Below, in pieces: positions 37,757-46,038 of a stretch of 64,000 bases of DNA. A program made the position numbers and the translations under genes. This DNA comes from Paludibacteraceae bacterium (GTDB lineage: Bacteria; Bacteroidota; Bacteroidia; Bacteroidales; Paludibacteraceae), in assembly GCA_905234685.1 (NCBI GenBank), contig CAJOIR010000009.1:1-64000 (forward strand), written 5' to 3'. The notes beneath the pieces were generated by a model. The model was not told where the DNA came from, did no database searches, and saw nothing but the letters and a program-made list of their open reading frames with translations. Positions within the stretch are counted from its first letter, which is position 1. Every line of letters starts with the position of its first letter.

Positions 37757-38266
37757 ATGCGTAAGATATTGTTTCTGACTGTTACAGTTGCGGTGCTTGC
37801 TTCGTGCATCAACGACAAGCCTCAAGGAGCGAACATAGGTGTGGGTGATGTGCTTCCGCATTTCTCGGTGACGATGAACGACGGCAGTGTGGTCTCCGAC
37901 ACCTCCCTCCGCGGCACTGAGGCACTCATCGTATTCTTCAACACCGGCTGCGGCGACTGCCGCCGTGAGTTGCCCGTCATACAGAAGTATTACGATACGT
38001 GTAGCGACACTGCCTCAACCCGTCTCCGACAGGCAGAGCCGACAGTATCATCAACGCAAGTTGTCTGCATTTCCCGTGCTGAGACCGAAGAGTCTGTTGC
38101 CGCCTATTGGCATGAGCACGGATTCACCATGCCATATAGTGCGCAGCCCGACCGCCGCGTTTACGAACTCTTTGCTTCGACAGGCATTCCGCGTATTTAC
38201 AAGGTAAACAAAGAAGGCATCATCACTGCCGCCTGGGACGACAAGACGATGCCCGCCTCTTTGTAG
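37757..38266 (+). CDS. TlpA/ResA-like thioredoxin-fold lipoprotein
   Basis: A 169-residue lipoprotein (signal ending VLASC, Cys 17) with a redoxin fold: HFSVTMNDGSVVSD, then the active site GCGDC with Cys 65 and Cys 68, followed by RRELPVIQKYY, and the TGIPRIYKV cis-Pro region. It reduces or exchanges thiols in the envelope. ATG 37757 gives a proper signal; a TTG further upstream would add eight residues. It is the last gene of the fimbrial/giant-protein operon (35 nt after it) and may help fold or protect exported proteins or supply reducing power to cytochrome c maturation; no partner is proven. Confidence 0.85.
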   Translation: MRKILFLTVTVAVLASCINDKPQGANIGVGDVLPHFSVTMNDGSVVSDTSLRGTEALIVFFNTGCGDCRRELPVIQKYYDTCSDTASTRLRQAEPTVSSTQVVCISRAETEESVAAYWHEHGFTMPYSAQPDRRVYELFASTGIPRIYKVNKEGIITAAWDDKTMPASL

Positions 38267-38342
38267 TATCCCTTATTCCGCTACACCCCGCGCTACTCTT
38301 TCGCTGACGTATCAGTGAGCTTTGGATGAGCTTAGGTTGGTC

Positions 38343-38366
38343 CTATAGTGATCCTATAGTGTTTTT
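38343..38366 (+). terminator. Possible weak terminator after the giant-protein operon
   Basis: CTATAG (38343-38348) can pair with CTATAG (38354-38359) around TGATC, followed by TGTTTTTG. The stem is short and AT-rich, so this is tentative. The gap 38267-38488 also holds repeated TTTTGAGAT words. Confidence 0.35.
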
Positions 38367-38450
38367 GTGTCAGAAAATGTCAAAAAATGTCTTGAGATTT
38401 TTGAGATTTTTGGGATTTTTGAGATTTTGAGACTTTTGTTTTTTTTATGG

Positions 38451-38477
38451 CACTTTTGGCACTTTTGGCACTTTTGG
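38451..38477. repeat. Tandem 9-bp repeat before mdh stop
   Basis: Three perfect copies of CACTTTTGG followed by a partial CACTTT, in a T-rich stretch with a T8 run at 38439-38446. It lies between the TlpA-like gene and the mdh stop on the other strand. No function is visible. Confidence 0.7.
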
Positions 38478-38488
38478 CACTTTCTCAC

Positions 38489-39430
38489 TTAGAGTACGTT
38501 CAGTTCTTTCAGCACTGCGGTGGTCTTTCTTACAGCAGCCTCCGAGTCTTTCAGTTTCTGACGTTCCTTGTCAGAGATGTTGAGTTCCAGAATCTTCTCA
38601 ATGCCGTTCTTGCCAATGATGCAAGGAACGCCTATGGTGATGTCGTGCATGCCGTATTCGCCCTCAAGAGCTGCTGAGCACGGAATCATCTTCTTCTGGT
38701 CTTTGATGATAGCCTCGCAAACTGACGAAGCGGCAGCGCCCGGAGCCATCCATGCGCTTGTGCCGAGCAGACCTGTCAGTGTGGCGCCACCTACCATGGT
38801 GTTCTTTACCACCTGCTCAATCTCCTCGTCGGTGAGGAACTCGCTTACGTTGATGCCTTTGTAGGTGGTGTACGATGTAAGAGGTATCATGGTTGTGTCG
38901 CCGTGACCGCCTATCACGAAGCCGTCAACATCGTTGGCATTGCATTTCAGTGCCTGGCTCAGGAAGTATTTCAGACGGGCAGAGTCCAATGCGCCACCCA
39001 TGCCTATCACGCGGTTGCGCGGCAGACCCAGAGCATGCAGTGTCAGATATGCCATTGTGTCCATCGGGTTGCTGACAACAATCAGTATTGCGTCGGGTGA
39101 GTACTTCAGCACCTGTGTTGCCACACTCTTCACGATGCCTGCATTCACGCCTATCAACTCCTCGCGTGTCATGCCTGGCTTACGAGGAATACCGGAGGTT
39201 ATCACAACTACGTTCGAGCCCGCTGTCTGGCTGTAGTCGTTGGTCACACCCTTGACTACGGTGTCGAAGCCCATCAACTGGGCTGTCTGCATGATGTCCA
39301 TTGCCTTGCCTTCTGCAAGACCTTCCTTGATGTCGATAAGACATACTTCGTTGGCTACTTCGTTCACTGCCAACACGTTTGCGCACGTAGCACCTACGTT
39401 ACCTGCGCCTACAACTGTTACTTTTGACAT
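38489..39430 (-). CDS. mdh: Malate dehydrogenase (LDH-like type)
   Basis: Interconverts malate and oxaloacetate with NAD(H). The 313 residues carry the Rossmann GAGNVG (8-13), DIKEG, the substrate loop IPRKPGMTRE, VSNPMD and the catalytic GGHGDTTMIP with its histidine near residue 176. Length and motifs are of the LDH-like MDH family common in Bacteroidota, where it feeds fumarate respiration. It is transcribed alone on the minus strand, convergent with the giant-protein operon. A 22-bp palindrome lies in its leader. Confidence 0.96.
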   Translation of the reverse strand: MSKVTVVGAGNVGATCANVLAVNEVANEVCLIDIKEGLAEGKAMDIMQTAQLMGFDTVVKGVTNDYSQTAGSNVVVITSGIPRKPGMTREELIGVNAGIVKSVATQVLKYSPDAILIVVSNPMDTMAYLTLHALGLPRNRVIGMGGALDSARLKYFLSQALKCNANDVDGFVIGGHGDTTMIPLTSYTTYKGINVSEFLTDEEIEQVVKNTMVGGATLTGLLGTSAWMAPGAAASSVCEAIIKDQKKMIPCSAALEGEYGMHDITIGVPCIIGKNGIEKILELNISDKERQKLKDSEAAVRKTTAVLKELNVL

Positions 39431-39477
39431 GATGTTATGTTGTTTTGGTTTTTGTGTTTGATTGTTCTGCTATGCTT

Positions 39478-39499
39478 GTGAAGCATCGTGATGCTTCAC
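39478..39499. repeat. 22-bp palindrome in the mdh leader
   Basis: GTGAAGCATC, two bases, GATGCTTCAC: a perfect inverted repeat with 10-nt arms. It lies between the proposed mdh -7 box and the ATG (48 nt downstream of it), so it could form an RNA hairpin in the 5' leader or be a dimeric regulator's site. Confidence 0.6.
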
Positions 39500-39512
39500 T
39501 GCTAATACTCTG

Positions 39513-39520
39513 CAAAGTTA
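39513..39520 (-). promoter_or_regulatory. Promoter -7 box for mdh
   Basis: TAACTTTG on the minus strand, about 80 nt upstream of the mdh ATG. A -33 TTTG at the expected spacing is not evident. Confidence 0.5.
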
Positions 39521-39578
39521 CGGCAAATAGTTTGAATACGGAAATAATTCTGCAATTATTTTCTTTTTGCAATCTCTG

Positions 39579-39610
39579 TTTGCATAATCGGAAAAGATGT
39601 GTTAACTTTG
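39579..39610 (+). promoter_or_regulatory. Promoter for DUF47-pit and downstream genes
   Basis: TTTG (39579-39582), 20 nt, TAACTTTG (39603-39610), an exact consensus fit. The leader of about 120 nt contains the 15-bp tandem array that ends at the gene start. Confidence 0.68.
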
Positions 39611-39670
39611 CAAACGTGAAGAAATGGTCTGTCGGGCAAACAACCCAATGACCAAATATCCCAATCGTAA

Positions 39671-39730
39671 ATCGTAAATGATTAAATCGTAAATAACCAA
39701 ATCGTAAATGATTAAATCGTAAATAATAAT
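39671..39730. repeat. Four 15-bp tandem units before the DUF47 gene (family A)
   Basis: Units 39671-39685, 39686-39700, 39701-39715 and 39716-39730 are versions of ATCGTAAATGATTAA. The array ends 3 nt before the ATG at 39734, so the ribosome-binding region is repeat. Related words appear at 41471-41489, 56707-56772 and inside the hexosaminidase gene at 60146-60208. Confidence 0.75.
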
Positions 39731-39733
39731 CAT

Positions 39734-40387
39734 ATGTCAGCGTTAAATTCCATCTTTTCTGTCTTTCTTCCCAAAGAAGACAAGTTCTTTCCGATGTTCC
39801 GTCGTATCGGTGAGGCTACAGTTGAGGCTGCAGACCTCTTCACCCAGTTGATCTCCGAGACAGAGCGTTCGAAGCAGGAGGAGATATATCCAAAGATAAA
39901 GGCTATCGAGACCGAGTGCGACCAGATTGTGATTAACATCTTCGACGAACTCAACGATGCCTTTGTTGCTCCTTTCGACCGTGAGGACATTCATGAACTG
40001 ACTGGCATGCTTGACGATGTGGTTGACCTCATCACCTCTTCCGCCAAGCGTATTCTGCTCTACAGCCCCAAGCAGATACCTACCAAGGCTATGCACATGG
40101 CTGAGATCATTCTCGAGGACGCCAAGTGCATACGCATCGGCATGCAGGAACTCAAGACAATGAACAAGAAGCCTGACCTCGCTCTTGAGCAGTGCCAGAA
40201 GTTGCACGACCTTGAGCATGAGGGCGACGATGTGTACGAGAGTTTCCTCCAGGAACTGTTCGACACCGAGAAAGACGCAGTTGAGCTTGTCAAACTCAAA
40301 GACCTCATGCAAGGCATGGAGTCAGCTACCGACAAAGCCAATTCAGTAGGCAAATCGCTCAAGACCATAATCGTTAAATACGCGTAA
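39734..40387 (+). CDS. DUF47/PhoU-like phosphate transport accessory protein
   Basis: A 217-residue helical cytoplasmic protein of the DUF47 family (related to PhoU; Pit accessory protein). Seen: FFPMFRRIGEATVEAADLF, the KAIETECDQIV helix, PFDREDIHELTGMLDDVVD (acidic metal-binding ExxxD-type helix) and the C-terminal DLMQGMESATDKANSVG. Such proteins are thought to regulate or couple Pit carriers. The ATG of pit follows its stop by one base, so they form an operon. Confidence 0.92.
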   Translation: MSALNSIFSVFLPKEDKFFPMFRRIGEATVEAADLFTQLISETERSKQEEIYPKIKAIETECDQIVINIFDELNDAFVAPFDREDIHELTGMLDDVVDLITSSAKRILLYSPKQIPTKAMHMAEIILEDAKCIRIGMQELKTMNKKPDLALEQCQKLHDLEHEGDDVYESFLQELFDTEKDAVELVKLKDLMQGMESATDKANSVGKSLKTIIVKYA

Positions 40388-40388
40388 T

Positions 40389-41441
40389 ATGGTTTACTTG
40401 TTTATTATAATAGTCCTTTGCATAGGTTTTGACTTTATCAACGGCTTTCACGATGCTGCCAACAGTATTGCCACTGTGGTGTCAACCAAGGTGCTTACGC
40501 CTGTGCAGGCTGTGATATGGGCTGCGATGTTCAACTTCATAGCCTATTTCATTGCCAAATACCTTATCGGCTTTCGTGTGGCAGAAACAGTTCAGAAGAC
40601 TGTTGATACAGACGTTGTGGCAGCCTCTGACATGGGAATAAGTCTGATTATGCCAATCATCATCGCAGGTCTGGTTGCTGCCATATCGTGGAGTCTGTTC
40701 ACATGGTGGAAGGGCATTCCCTCATCTTCGTCACATACGCTGATAGGCGGTCTAGTTGGCGCTGCTATTGCCGGTTGCGGCTGGCGCGCTGTGATGTGGT
40801 CAACAGTGGGCAAGATAGCTTTGTTTATTGTGGTTGCTCCTCTGATTGGTTTCATTGCTGGTAACATTATAATGATTATCACAACATGGATATTCCGTCA
40901 TGCCAAGCCGCACAAGATGGACAAATGGTTTCGAAGCCTGCAGTTGCTCTCGTCGGCCTTCCTCAGTCTTGGTCACGGTCTTAACGACTCCACCAAGGAG
41001 ATAGGTGTTATGGCATGCGCTATGGCGGCTATTGATATCAGCATCCTGCCTGAGTGGTTTGGAGTAAACGAAGCTACAGGAGCGGCAGTGCCAGAGTGGG
41101 CTGCGTTCGCATGCTTCACCGCCATTGCGGTAGGTACTCTTTCAGGCGGATGGCGTATCATCAAGACCATGGGCAACAAGATAACCAAGATTACTCCTGT
41201 GGAAGGTTTCTGTTCGCAGACTGCAGGTGCAATCACCATTGGTATCAGTCAGCTCCTGAAGGTGCCTGTAAGCACGACTCATGTCATATCAGGCAGTATC
41301 ATGGGTGTTGGCTCTGTAAAGCGTCTTTCGGCAGTGCACTGGGGTGTGTCGCTGGACATGATTACCGCGTGGATAGTCACCATTCCTATCAGTGCCGCCA
41401 TCGGCGCCGCATGCTACGGACTTGTGGCATTGTTCATGTAG
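40389..41441 (+). CDS. pit: Pit-family inorganic phosphate transporter
   Basis: A 350-residue membrane protein of the PiT family, moving phosphate with H+ or Na+. The signature GFHDAANSIATVVSTK near the N-terminus and VSTTHVISGSIMGVG near the C-terminus are the two homologous halves; about ten helices are predicted. It follows the DUF47 gene with 1 nt spacing and precedes xseB by 51 nt. Low-affinity phosphate uptake is the likely role. Confidence 0.92.
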   Translation: MVYLFIIIVLCIGFDFINGFHDAANSIATVVSTKVLTPVQAVIWAAMFNFIAYFIAKYLIGFRVAETVQKTVDTDVVAASDMGISLIMPIIIAGLVAAISWSLFTWWKGIPSSSSHTLIGGLVGAAIAGCGWRAVMWSTVGKIALFIVVAPLIGFIAGNIIMIITTWIFRHAKPHKMDKWFRSLQLLSSAFLSLGHGLNDSTKEIGVMACAMAAIDISILPEWFGVNEATGAAVPEWAAFACFTAIAVGTLSGGWRIIKTMGNKITKITPVEGFCSQTAGAITIGISQLLKVPVSTTHVISGSIMGVGSVKRLSAVHWGVSLDMITAWIVTIPISAAIGAACYGLVALFM

Positions 41442-41492
41442 TTTAATGTCACATGACTCAACAACCAAAATAATTAAATCGTAAATATCTTC

Positions 41493-41669
41493 ATGACCTA
41501 CGATGAGGCAATAAAGCGTCTGGAGGAGATAGTCCGATCTATGGAGCAGGATGAGGCTCTTTCTATGGATGAATATAAGAAGAAGGCCAAAGAGGCAAAG
41601 GAACTTATCGCCTTCTGCCAGAAGGAACTCACCGGCATGGAGAAAACTCTGAAGGAGGCGTTGCAGTAG
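41493..41669 (+). CDS. xseB: Exodeoxyribonuclease VII small subunit
   Basis: A 58-residue helical protein: TYDEAIKRLEEIVRSMEQ, then a KKAKEAKELIAFCQKEL helix. The YDEAIKRLEEIV and MEQDE...SMDEY pattern is the XseB signature. It partners XseA to degrade single-stranded DNA. It is shorter than the E. coli protein (80 residues) but complete. xseA is not beside it in this window. It lies between pit (51 nt) and gdhA (31 nt); a family A repeat word (AATTAAATCGTAAAT) precedes its ATG. Confidence 0.88.
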   Translation: MTYDEAIKRLEEIVRSMEQDEALSMDEYKKKAKEAKELIAFCQKELTGMEKTLKEALQ

Positions 41670-41700
41670 CAATGCCTCTTTGTTTAAATAAAATTTAGTT

Positions 41701-43056
41701 ATGGACAAACTTACCCGTCAGTATATCAACCGCTTCATGGCGGAGTTGATACAGAAGAATCCTGGAGAACAAGAGTTTCATCAGGCAGTCAGCGAAGTGG
41801 TGGAGAGTGTTGCTCCCTACATCATGCAATACCCTTATCTGCGTGAGCAGAAAGTGCTCGAGCGCATGGTAGAACCAGAGCGTGTCATCATGTTTCGTGT
41901 GCCTTGGGTTGACGACCGCGGAGAGATACAGATCAACCGCGGCTACCGTGTGCAGATGAACTCCGCCATCGGGCCATACAAAGGCGGCATACGTTTTCAC
42001 GCTTCTGTAACACTCTCTATCATGAAGTTCCTTGCTTTCGAGCAGACGTTCAAGAACTCGCTCACCACGCTGCCTATGGGTGGAGCAAAGGGTGGTTCTG
42101 ACTTCTCTCCCCGAGGCAAGTCCGATGCAGAGGTTATGCGTTTCTGCCAGTCGTTCATGACTGAGCTCTATCGTCATATAGGGCAGGATACCGATGTGCC
42201 CGCTGGTGATATAGGTGTAGGCGGACGCGAGATAGGCTACCTCTTTGGTCAGTACAAGCGTCTTCGTGACGAGTTCACAGGTACACTCACCGGCAAAGGT
42301 CAGTATTGGGGAGGCTCGCGTCTCCGCCCTGAGGCTACAGGCTACGGACTCTGCTATTTCACTCAGGCTATGCTTGCCACACGCAACGAGACCTTCGCCG
42401 GCAAGACAGTCTGCATATCAGGCGCCGGCAATGTGGCGCAGTATGCCGCACAGAAGGCTATGCGTCTCGGAGCTAAAGTGGTCACACTCTCCGACTCCGA
42501 TGGTTTCATCTACGATGCAGAGGGACTCACTGAAGATAAACTTAACTATGTCTTCGAACTGAAGAATATCCGCCGTGGGCGTATCAGTGAGTATGCACAG
42601 CGGTATCCTCAGTCGCAGTATTTCTCTGGCGAGCGTCCGTGGCGTATTCCCTGCGACATAGCTATGCCTTGTGCCACTCAGAACGAGATTGAACTGGCTG
42701 ATGCAGAGCGTCTCGTAGAAGGCGGTTGCTGGTGTGTGGCGGAAGGTGCCAACATGCCTTCCACACCTGAAGCTATCGCTGTCTTCCAGAAGGCTCGTAT
42801 GCTGTATAGCCCGGGCAAGGCTTCCAATGCAGGCGGTGTTGCCACTTCTGGTCTTGAGATGACGCAGAACAGCATCCGACAGCGCTGGACGGCTGAGGAG
42901 GTTGACGAACATCTGCACCGCATCATGGCTGACATTCACGCCGCTTGTCTGCGTTATGGCACTGAAGAAGACGGCTATGTCAACTATGTACGCGGAGCCA
43001 ACATCGCCGGATTCATCAAAGTCGCCAATGCTATGGTAGAGCAGGGTGTAGTCTGA
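41701..43056 (+). CDS. gdhA: Glutamate dehydrogenase (NADP-type)
   Basis: Forms glutamate from 2-oxoglutarate and ammonium, a main nitrogen-assimilation step in Bacteroidota. The 451 residues carry RGYRVQMNSAIGPYKGG, the catalytic PMGGAKGGSDF lysine segment (about 125-135), GDIGVGGREIGYL and the Rossmann ISGAGNVAQYAA. Length fits the hexameric family (about 445 residues). It is preceded by xseB and followed 29 nt later by the receiver/PPDK-like gene, all on plus. Confidence 0.95.
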   Translation: MDKLTRQYINRFMAELIQKNPGEQEFHQAVSEVVESVAPYIMQYPYLREQKVLERMVEPERVIMFRVPWVDDRGEIQINRGYRVQMNSAIGPYKGGIRFHASVTLSIMKFLAFEQTFKNSLTTLPMGGAKGGSDFSPRGKSDAEVMRFCQSFMTELYRHIGQDTDVPAGDIGVGGREIGYLFGQYKRLRDEFTGTLTGKGQYWGGSRLRPEATGYGLCYFTQAMLATRNETFAGKTVCISGAGNVAQYAAQKAMRLGAKVVTLSDSDGFIYDAEGLTEDKLNYVFELKNIRRGRISEYAQRYPQSQYFSGERPWRIPCDIAMPCATQNEIELADAERLVEGGCWCVAEGANMPSTPEAIAVFQKARMLYSPGKASNAGGVATSGLEMTQNSIRQRWTAEEVDEHLHRIMADIHAACLRYGTEEDGYVNYVRGANIAGFIKVANAMVEQGVV

Positions 43057-43085
43057 GTATTGATATTCCAACTCTTTATTGTTCG

Positions 43086-46031
43086 ATGGAAGGAGACCTC
43101 ACACAACTGATGGCAGTGCGTATTAAGCGTATTCTGCTTGTATGTAACAACTACGACAGTTTCGTTCTCAACGAGGACGGGCGTATTGATGTGCAGATTG
43201 CACAGGAGTATCAGGAACTCAACCTGAGTAATCCGCCCTTTATCATACGCACCGAGACGATGGACGATGCTCTCGCTCTTGTTCGTGATGGTGAGCGCTC
43301 CGACCTTGTCATCATCATGAACAATGCAGTGGCGGAGAGTACTTTTGTCTTCGCTGCCGAGATGAAGCGGTTGCAGCCTGACACGCCTGTTGTGCTTCTC
43401 ACCTCCTTCTCAAAGACTGTATATGAGCGTGTGCGTGCCACTAATCCTGATTTCGGCAGCATCTCTTCTATCGACTATGTCTTCTGTTGGAACAACTCCA
43501 CCGACCTTATTATAGCTATCATCAAGCTGCTTGAGGACAAACGCAATGCTGACCACGACATTCTCAGTGAGGGTGTGCGTGCCATCCTGCTTGTAGAGGA
43601 CTCTGTGCGTTACTACTCCACATATCTGCCTCTGCTCTACAAACTTGTCCTTCAGCAGAACAGCATAGCCATACGCGATGCACTCAACGAAAACCACCAG
43701 TTGCTTCGCAAACGTTCACGGCCCAAAGTGCTGATGGCTACATGTTACGACGAAGCGGTGTCTATTTACCGCCGTTATTCAAAGAATATCATAGGTGTCA
43801 TCACTGATATAGGTTTCGTTCTTCATCGTGGTGACCTGCCTGAGACTGAGAAACTTGATGCGGGTGTTGACCTCTGTCGTCTTATTCGTGAGGATATACC
43901 TACAATGCCCGTGCTTATGCAGTCGTCGCAGGAATCCATGCGCAAAGTCGCTCAGCAACTCGGAGCGGGCTTTGTGGTTAAATCCAGCAAGACGCTCACT
44001 CAGCAGCTCAGCGACTACATCGGACGTGAGTTCGGGTTTGGTGACTTTGTGGCTATTGACCCCAAGTCGGGTCGTGAGATAGCGCGTGCCAACGACCTCG
44101 AGGGTTTTGAGCGTATCATCTCAACTATACCGCCAAAGGCGTTCCGGCGCCTGTCTGACAACAACTACCTCTCCAAGTGGCTCTTCGCGCGTGGTTTGTT
44201 CGCTGTTGGCAGAGAGGTTAACCGACTTAAGATTAAGGACGATTCCGATATCGAGAACATACGTCAGCGCAATATTATGCTTATCCACGACTACCGTGTC
44301 AATCAGGCGCAGGGAGTGGTGGCTAAGTATAATCCGGAGACATTCAACGACACCATCTGGTTCTCCCGTCTGGGCAGTTCTTCGCTCGGAGGCAAGGCGC
44401 GTGGACTGGCATTCCTCAATCACATCTTGCAGAAGTACAACCTGTATGACCGTTGGCAGGATGTGCGGGTCCTTGTGCCGCGCACCATGGTGGTCACCAC
44501 CGAGTTTTTCGACCGTTTCATCTACGACAACGGGCTTCAGTATGTCATCGAGTCCGACCTCTCTGACGAAGAGATACTCGCAGAGTTCGTTGCATCCACT
44601 CTGCCGCATGACCTCAACGATGCTCTTCGTCATTTTATCCGTGTCTGCCGCAAACCTTTGGCAGTACGTTCTTCATCAAAGCTTGAGGACTCCTATTATC
44701 AGCCTTTCGCAGGTGTATATTCCACATATATGATTCCCTCTACCGAGAATGAGGACCAGCAGCTCCGTATGCTCGGTAAGGCTATAAAGAGTGTCTATGC
44801 TGCAGTCTATTTCGCTGCTGCTCGTGGCTACATCACTTCCACAGGCAATGTTATTTCCGAGGAGAAGATGGCCATTGTCATCCAGGAAGTATGCGGAGCA
44901 GAGGAACAGGGACTTTATTTCCCCACTGTCTCGGGTGTGGCACGCAGCATCAACTTCTACCCTGTAGGTCATGAGCAGGCGGAGGATGGCATAGTGAAGA
45001 TTGCCTACGGACTGGGTAAGGTGGTTGTTGACGGCGAACAGGTGTTGCGCTTCTCTCCGCGTTACCCAAAGCATGTGCTCCAGACCAGCACTCCCGACCT
45101 CACCATGCGCGACACGCAGCAGTCTATGTTAGCTCTCTCTATGCAGCCCGAACTCTTCAAGACCTCTGTTGACGACTCTGTCAACCTCCAGCGCCTCACT
45201 GTTCACGACTGTGAGCAACTGCAGTCACTGCGTCTTGTGGCTTCTACCTATGACTACGAGAACCAGCGTATCGTTGACTCGTGCTACCCTCGCGGACCAC
45301 GTTTCATTACCTTCGCTCCGGTGCTCAAGTTCAATACTTTCCCTTTGGCGGATATCGTGCAGCAGTTGCTTGACATAGCGCATCAGGAGATGAAATGCCC
45401 TGTCGAGATAGAGTTCGCTGCCAATCTTGTCTCCGAACCTGCCATATTCAATGTGCTGCAGATTCGCCCCATATCTGCCGATAGCCTTACTGCAAAAGTG
45501 GATTGGGAGAGCATCAACCAGACCTCTCCGCTCCTTCTCTCCGATAGTGCTCTCGGTGTCGGCAGGGTTAGTGGTGTGAGAGACATCATTTATCTTAAGA
45601 AAACGTCGTTCGACCCTATGCACACGCGTGAGATGGCTGCCACTCTCCGTGAGTGGAATGCTGTCATGCGCAAAGAAAAAAAGACTTATGTGCTTATTGG
45701 TTTCGGTCGGTGGGGCTCTGCCATTCCTACACTCGGAGTCCCTGTGCAGTGGGGTGACATCAGCGAAGCAAAGGCTATTGTGGAGTGCAGCCTCGAGAAT
45801 TTCCGTGTTGACCCCAGTCAGGGCTCACACTTCTTTCAGAACATGACGTCTTTCAATGTGGGTTATGTCAATGTTGACTCCTTCGCACGTACCGGGGATT
45901 TCTATGACGAAGAACAGCTTAATGCCCTGCCTGCGATTGACGAGACTGACTATCTGCGCCATGTCGCTCTGTCTCATGACATAAGCATTGCCATCGATGG
46001 CTTCCGTAGTCACGCCTGCATAAAACTCTGA
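43086..46031 (+). CDS. Two receiver-like domains fused to a PEP/pyruvate-binding (PPDK N-terminal) domain
   Basis: A 981-residue cytoplasmic protein. Residues about 14-140 form a receiver-like fold without the acceptor Asp (DLVIIMNN). Residues about 163-325 form a second one that keeps the motifs: ILLVEDS, VITDIGF (acceptor Asp), MQSSQE and the FVVKSSK lysine. From about 430 to 850 comes a PPDK/PEP synthase ATP-grasp part: GGKARGLAFLNHIL (about 435), PLAVRSSSKLEDSYYQPFAGVYST (about 525), QIRPIS. The phosphohistidine and PEP-binding domains of true PEP synthase are absent, so it is not an ordinary PEP synthase. Function is unknown; phosphorylation-controlled nucleotide binding is inference. 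It follows gdhA. Confidence 0.82.
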   Translation: MEGDLTQLMAVRIKRILLVCNNYDSFVLNEDGRIDVQIAQEYQELNLSNPPFIIRTETMDDALALVRDGERSDLVIIMNNAVAESTFVFAAEMKRLQPDTPVVLLTSFSKTVYERVRATNPDFGSISSIDYVFCWNNSTDLIIAIIKLLEDKRNADHDILSEGVRAILLVEDSVRYYSTYLPLLYKLVLQQNSIAIRDALNENHQLLRKRSRPKVLMATCYDEAVSIYRRYSKNIIGVITDIGFVLHRGDLPETEKLDAGVDLCRLIREDIPTMPVLMQSSQESMRKVAQQLGAGFVVKSSKTLTQQLSDYIGREFGFGDFVAIDPKSGREIARANDLEGFERIISTIPPKAFRRLSDNNYLSKWLFARGLFAVGREVNRLKIKDDSDIENIRQRNIMLIHDYRVNQAQGVVAKYNPETFNDTIWFSRLGSSSLGGKARGLAFLNHILQKYNLYDRWQDVRVLVPRTMVVTTEFFDRFIYDNGLQYVIESDLSDEEILAEFVASTLPHDLNDALRHFIRVCRKPLAVRSSSKLEDSYYQPFAGVYSTYMIPSTENEDQQLRMLGKAIKSVYAAVYFAAARGYITSTGNVISEEKMAIVIQEVCGAEEQGLYFPTVSGVARSINFYPVGHEQAEDGIVKIAYGLGKVVVDGEQVLRFSPRYPKHVLQTSTPDLTMRDTQQSMLALSMQPELFKTSVDDSVNLQRLTVHDCEQLQSLRLVASTYDYENQRIVDSCYPRGPRFITFAPVLKFNTFPLADIVQQLLDIAHQEMKCPVEIEFAANLVSEPAIFNVLQIRPISADSLTAKVDWESINQTSPLLLSDSALGVGRVSGVRDIIYLKKTSFDPMHTREMAATLREWNAVMRKEKKTYVLIGFGRWGSAIPTLGVPVQWGDISEAKAIVECSLENFRVDPSQGSHFFQNMTSFNVGYVNVDSFARTGDFYDEEQLNALPAIDETDYLRHVALSHDISIAIDGFRSHACIKL

Positions 46032-46038
46032 TTATGCA

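Noticed and set aside
43086..46031. Ordinary PEP synthase
   Set aside because: The phosphohistidine and PEP-binding domains are absent and two receiver-like domains replace them.
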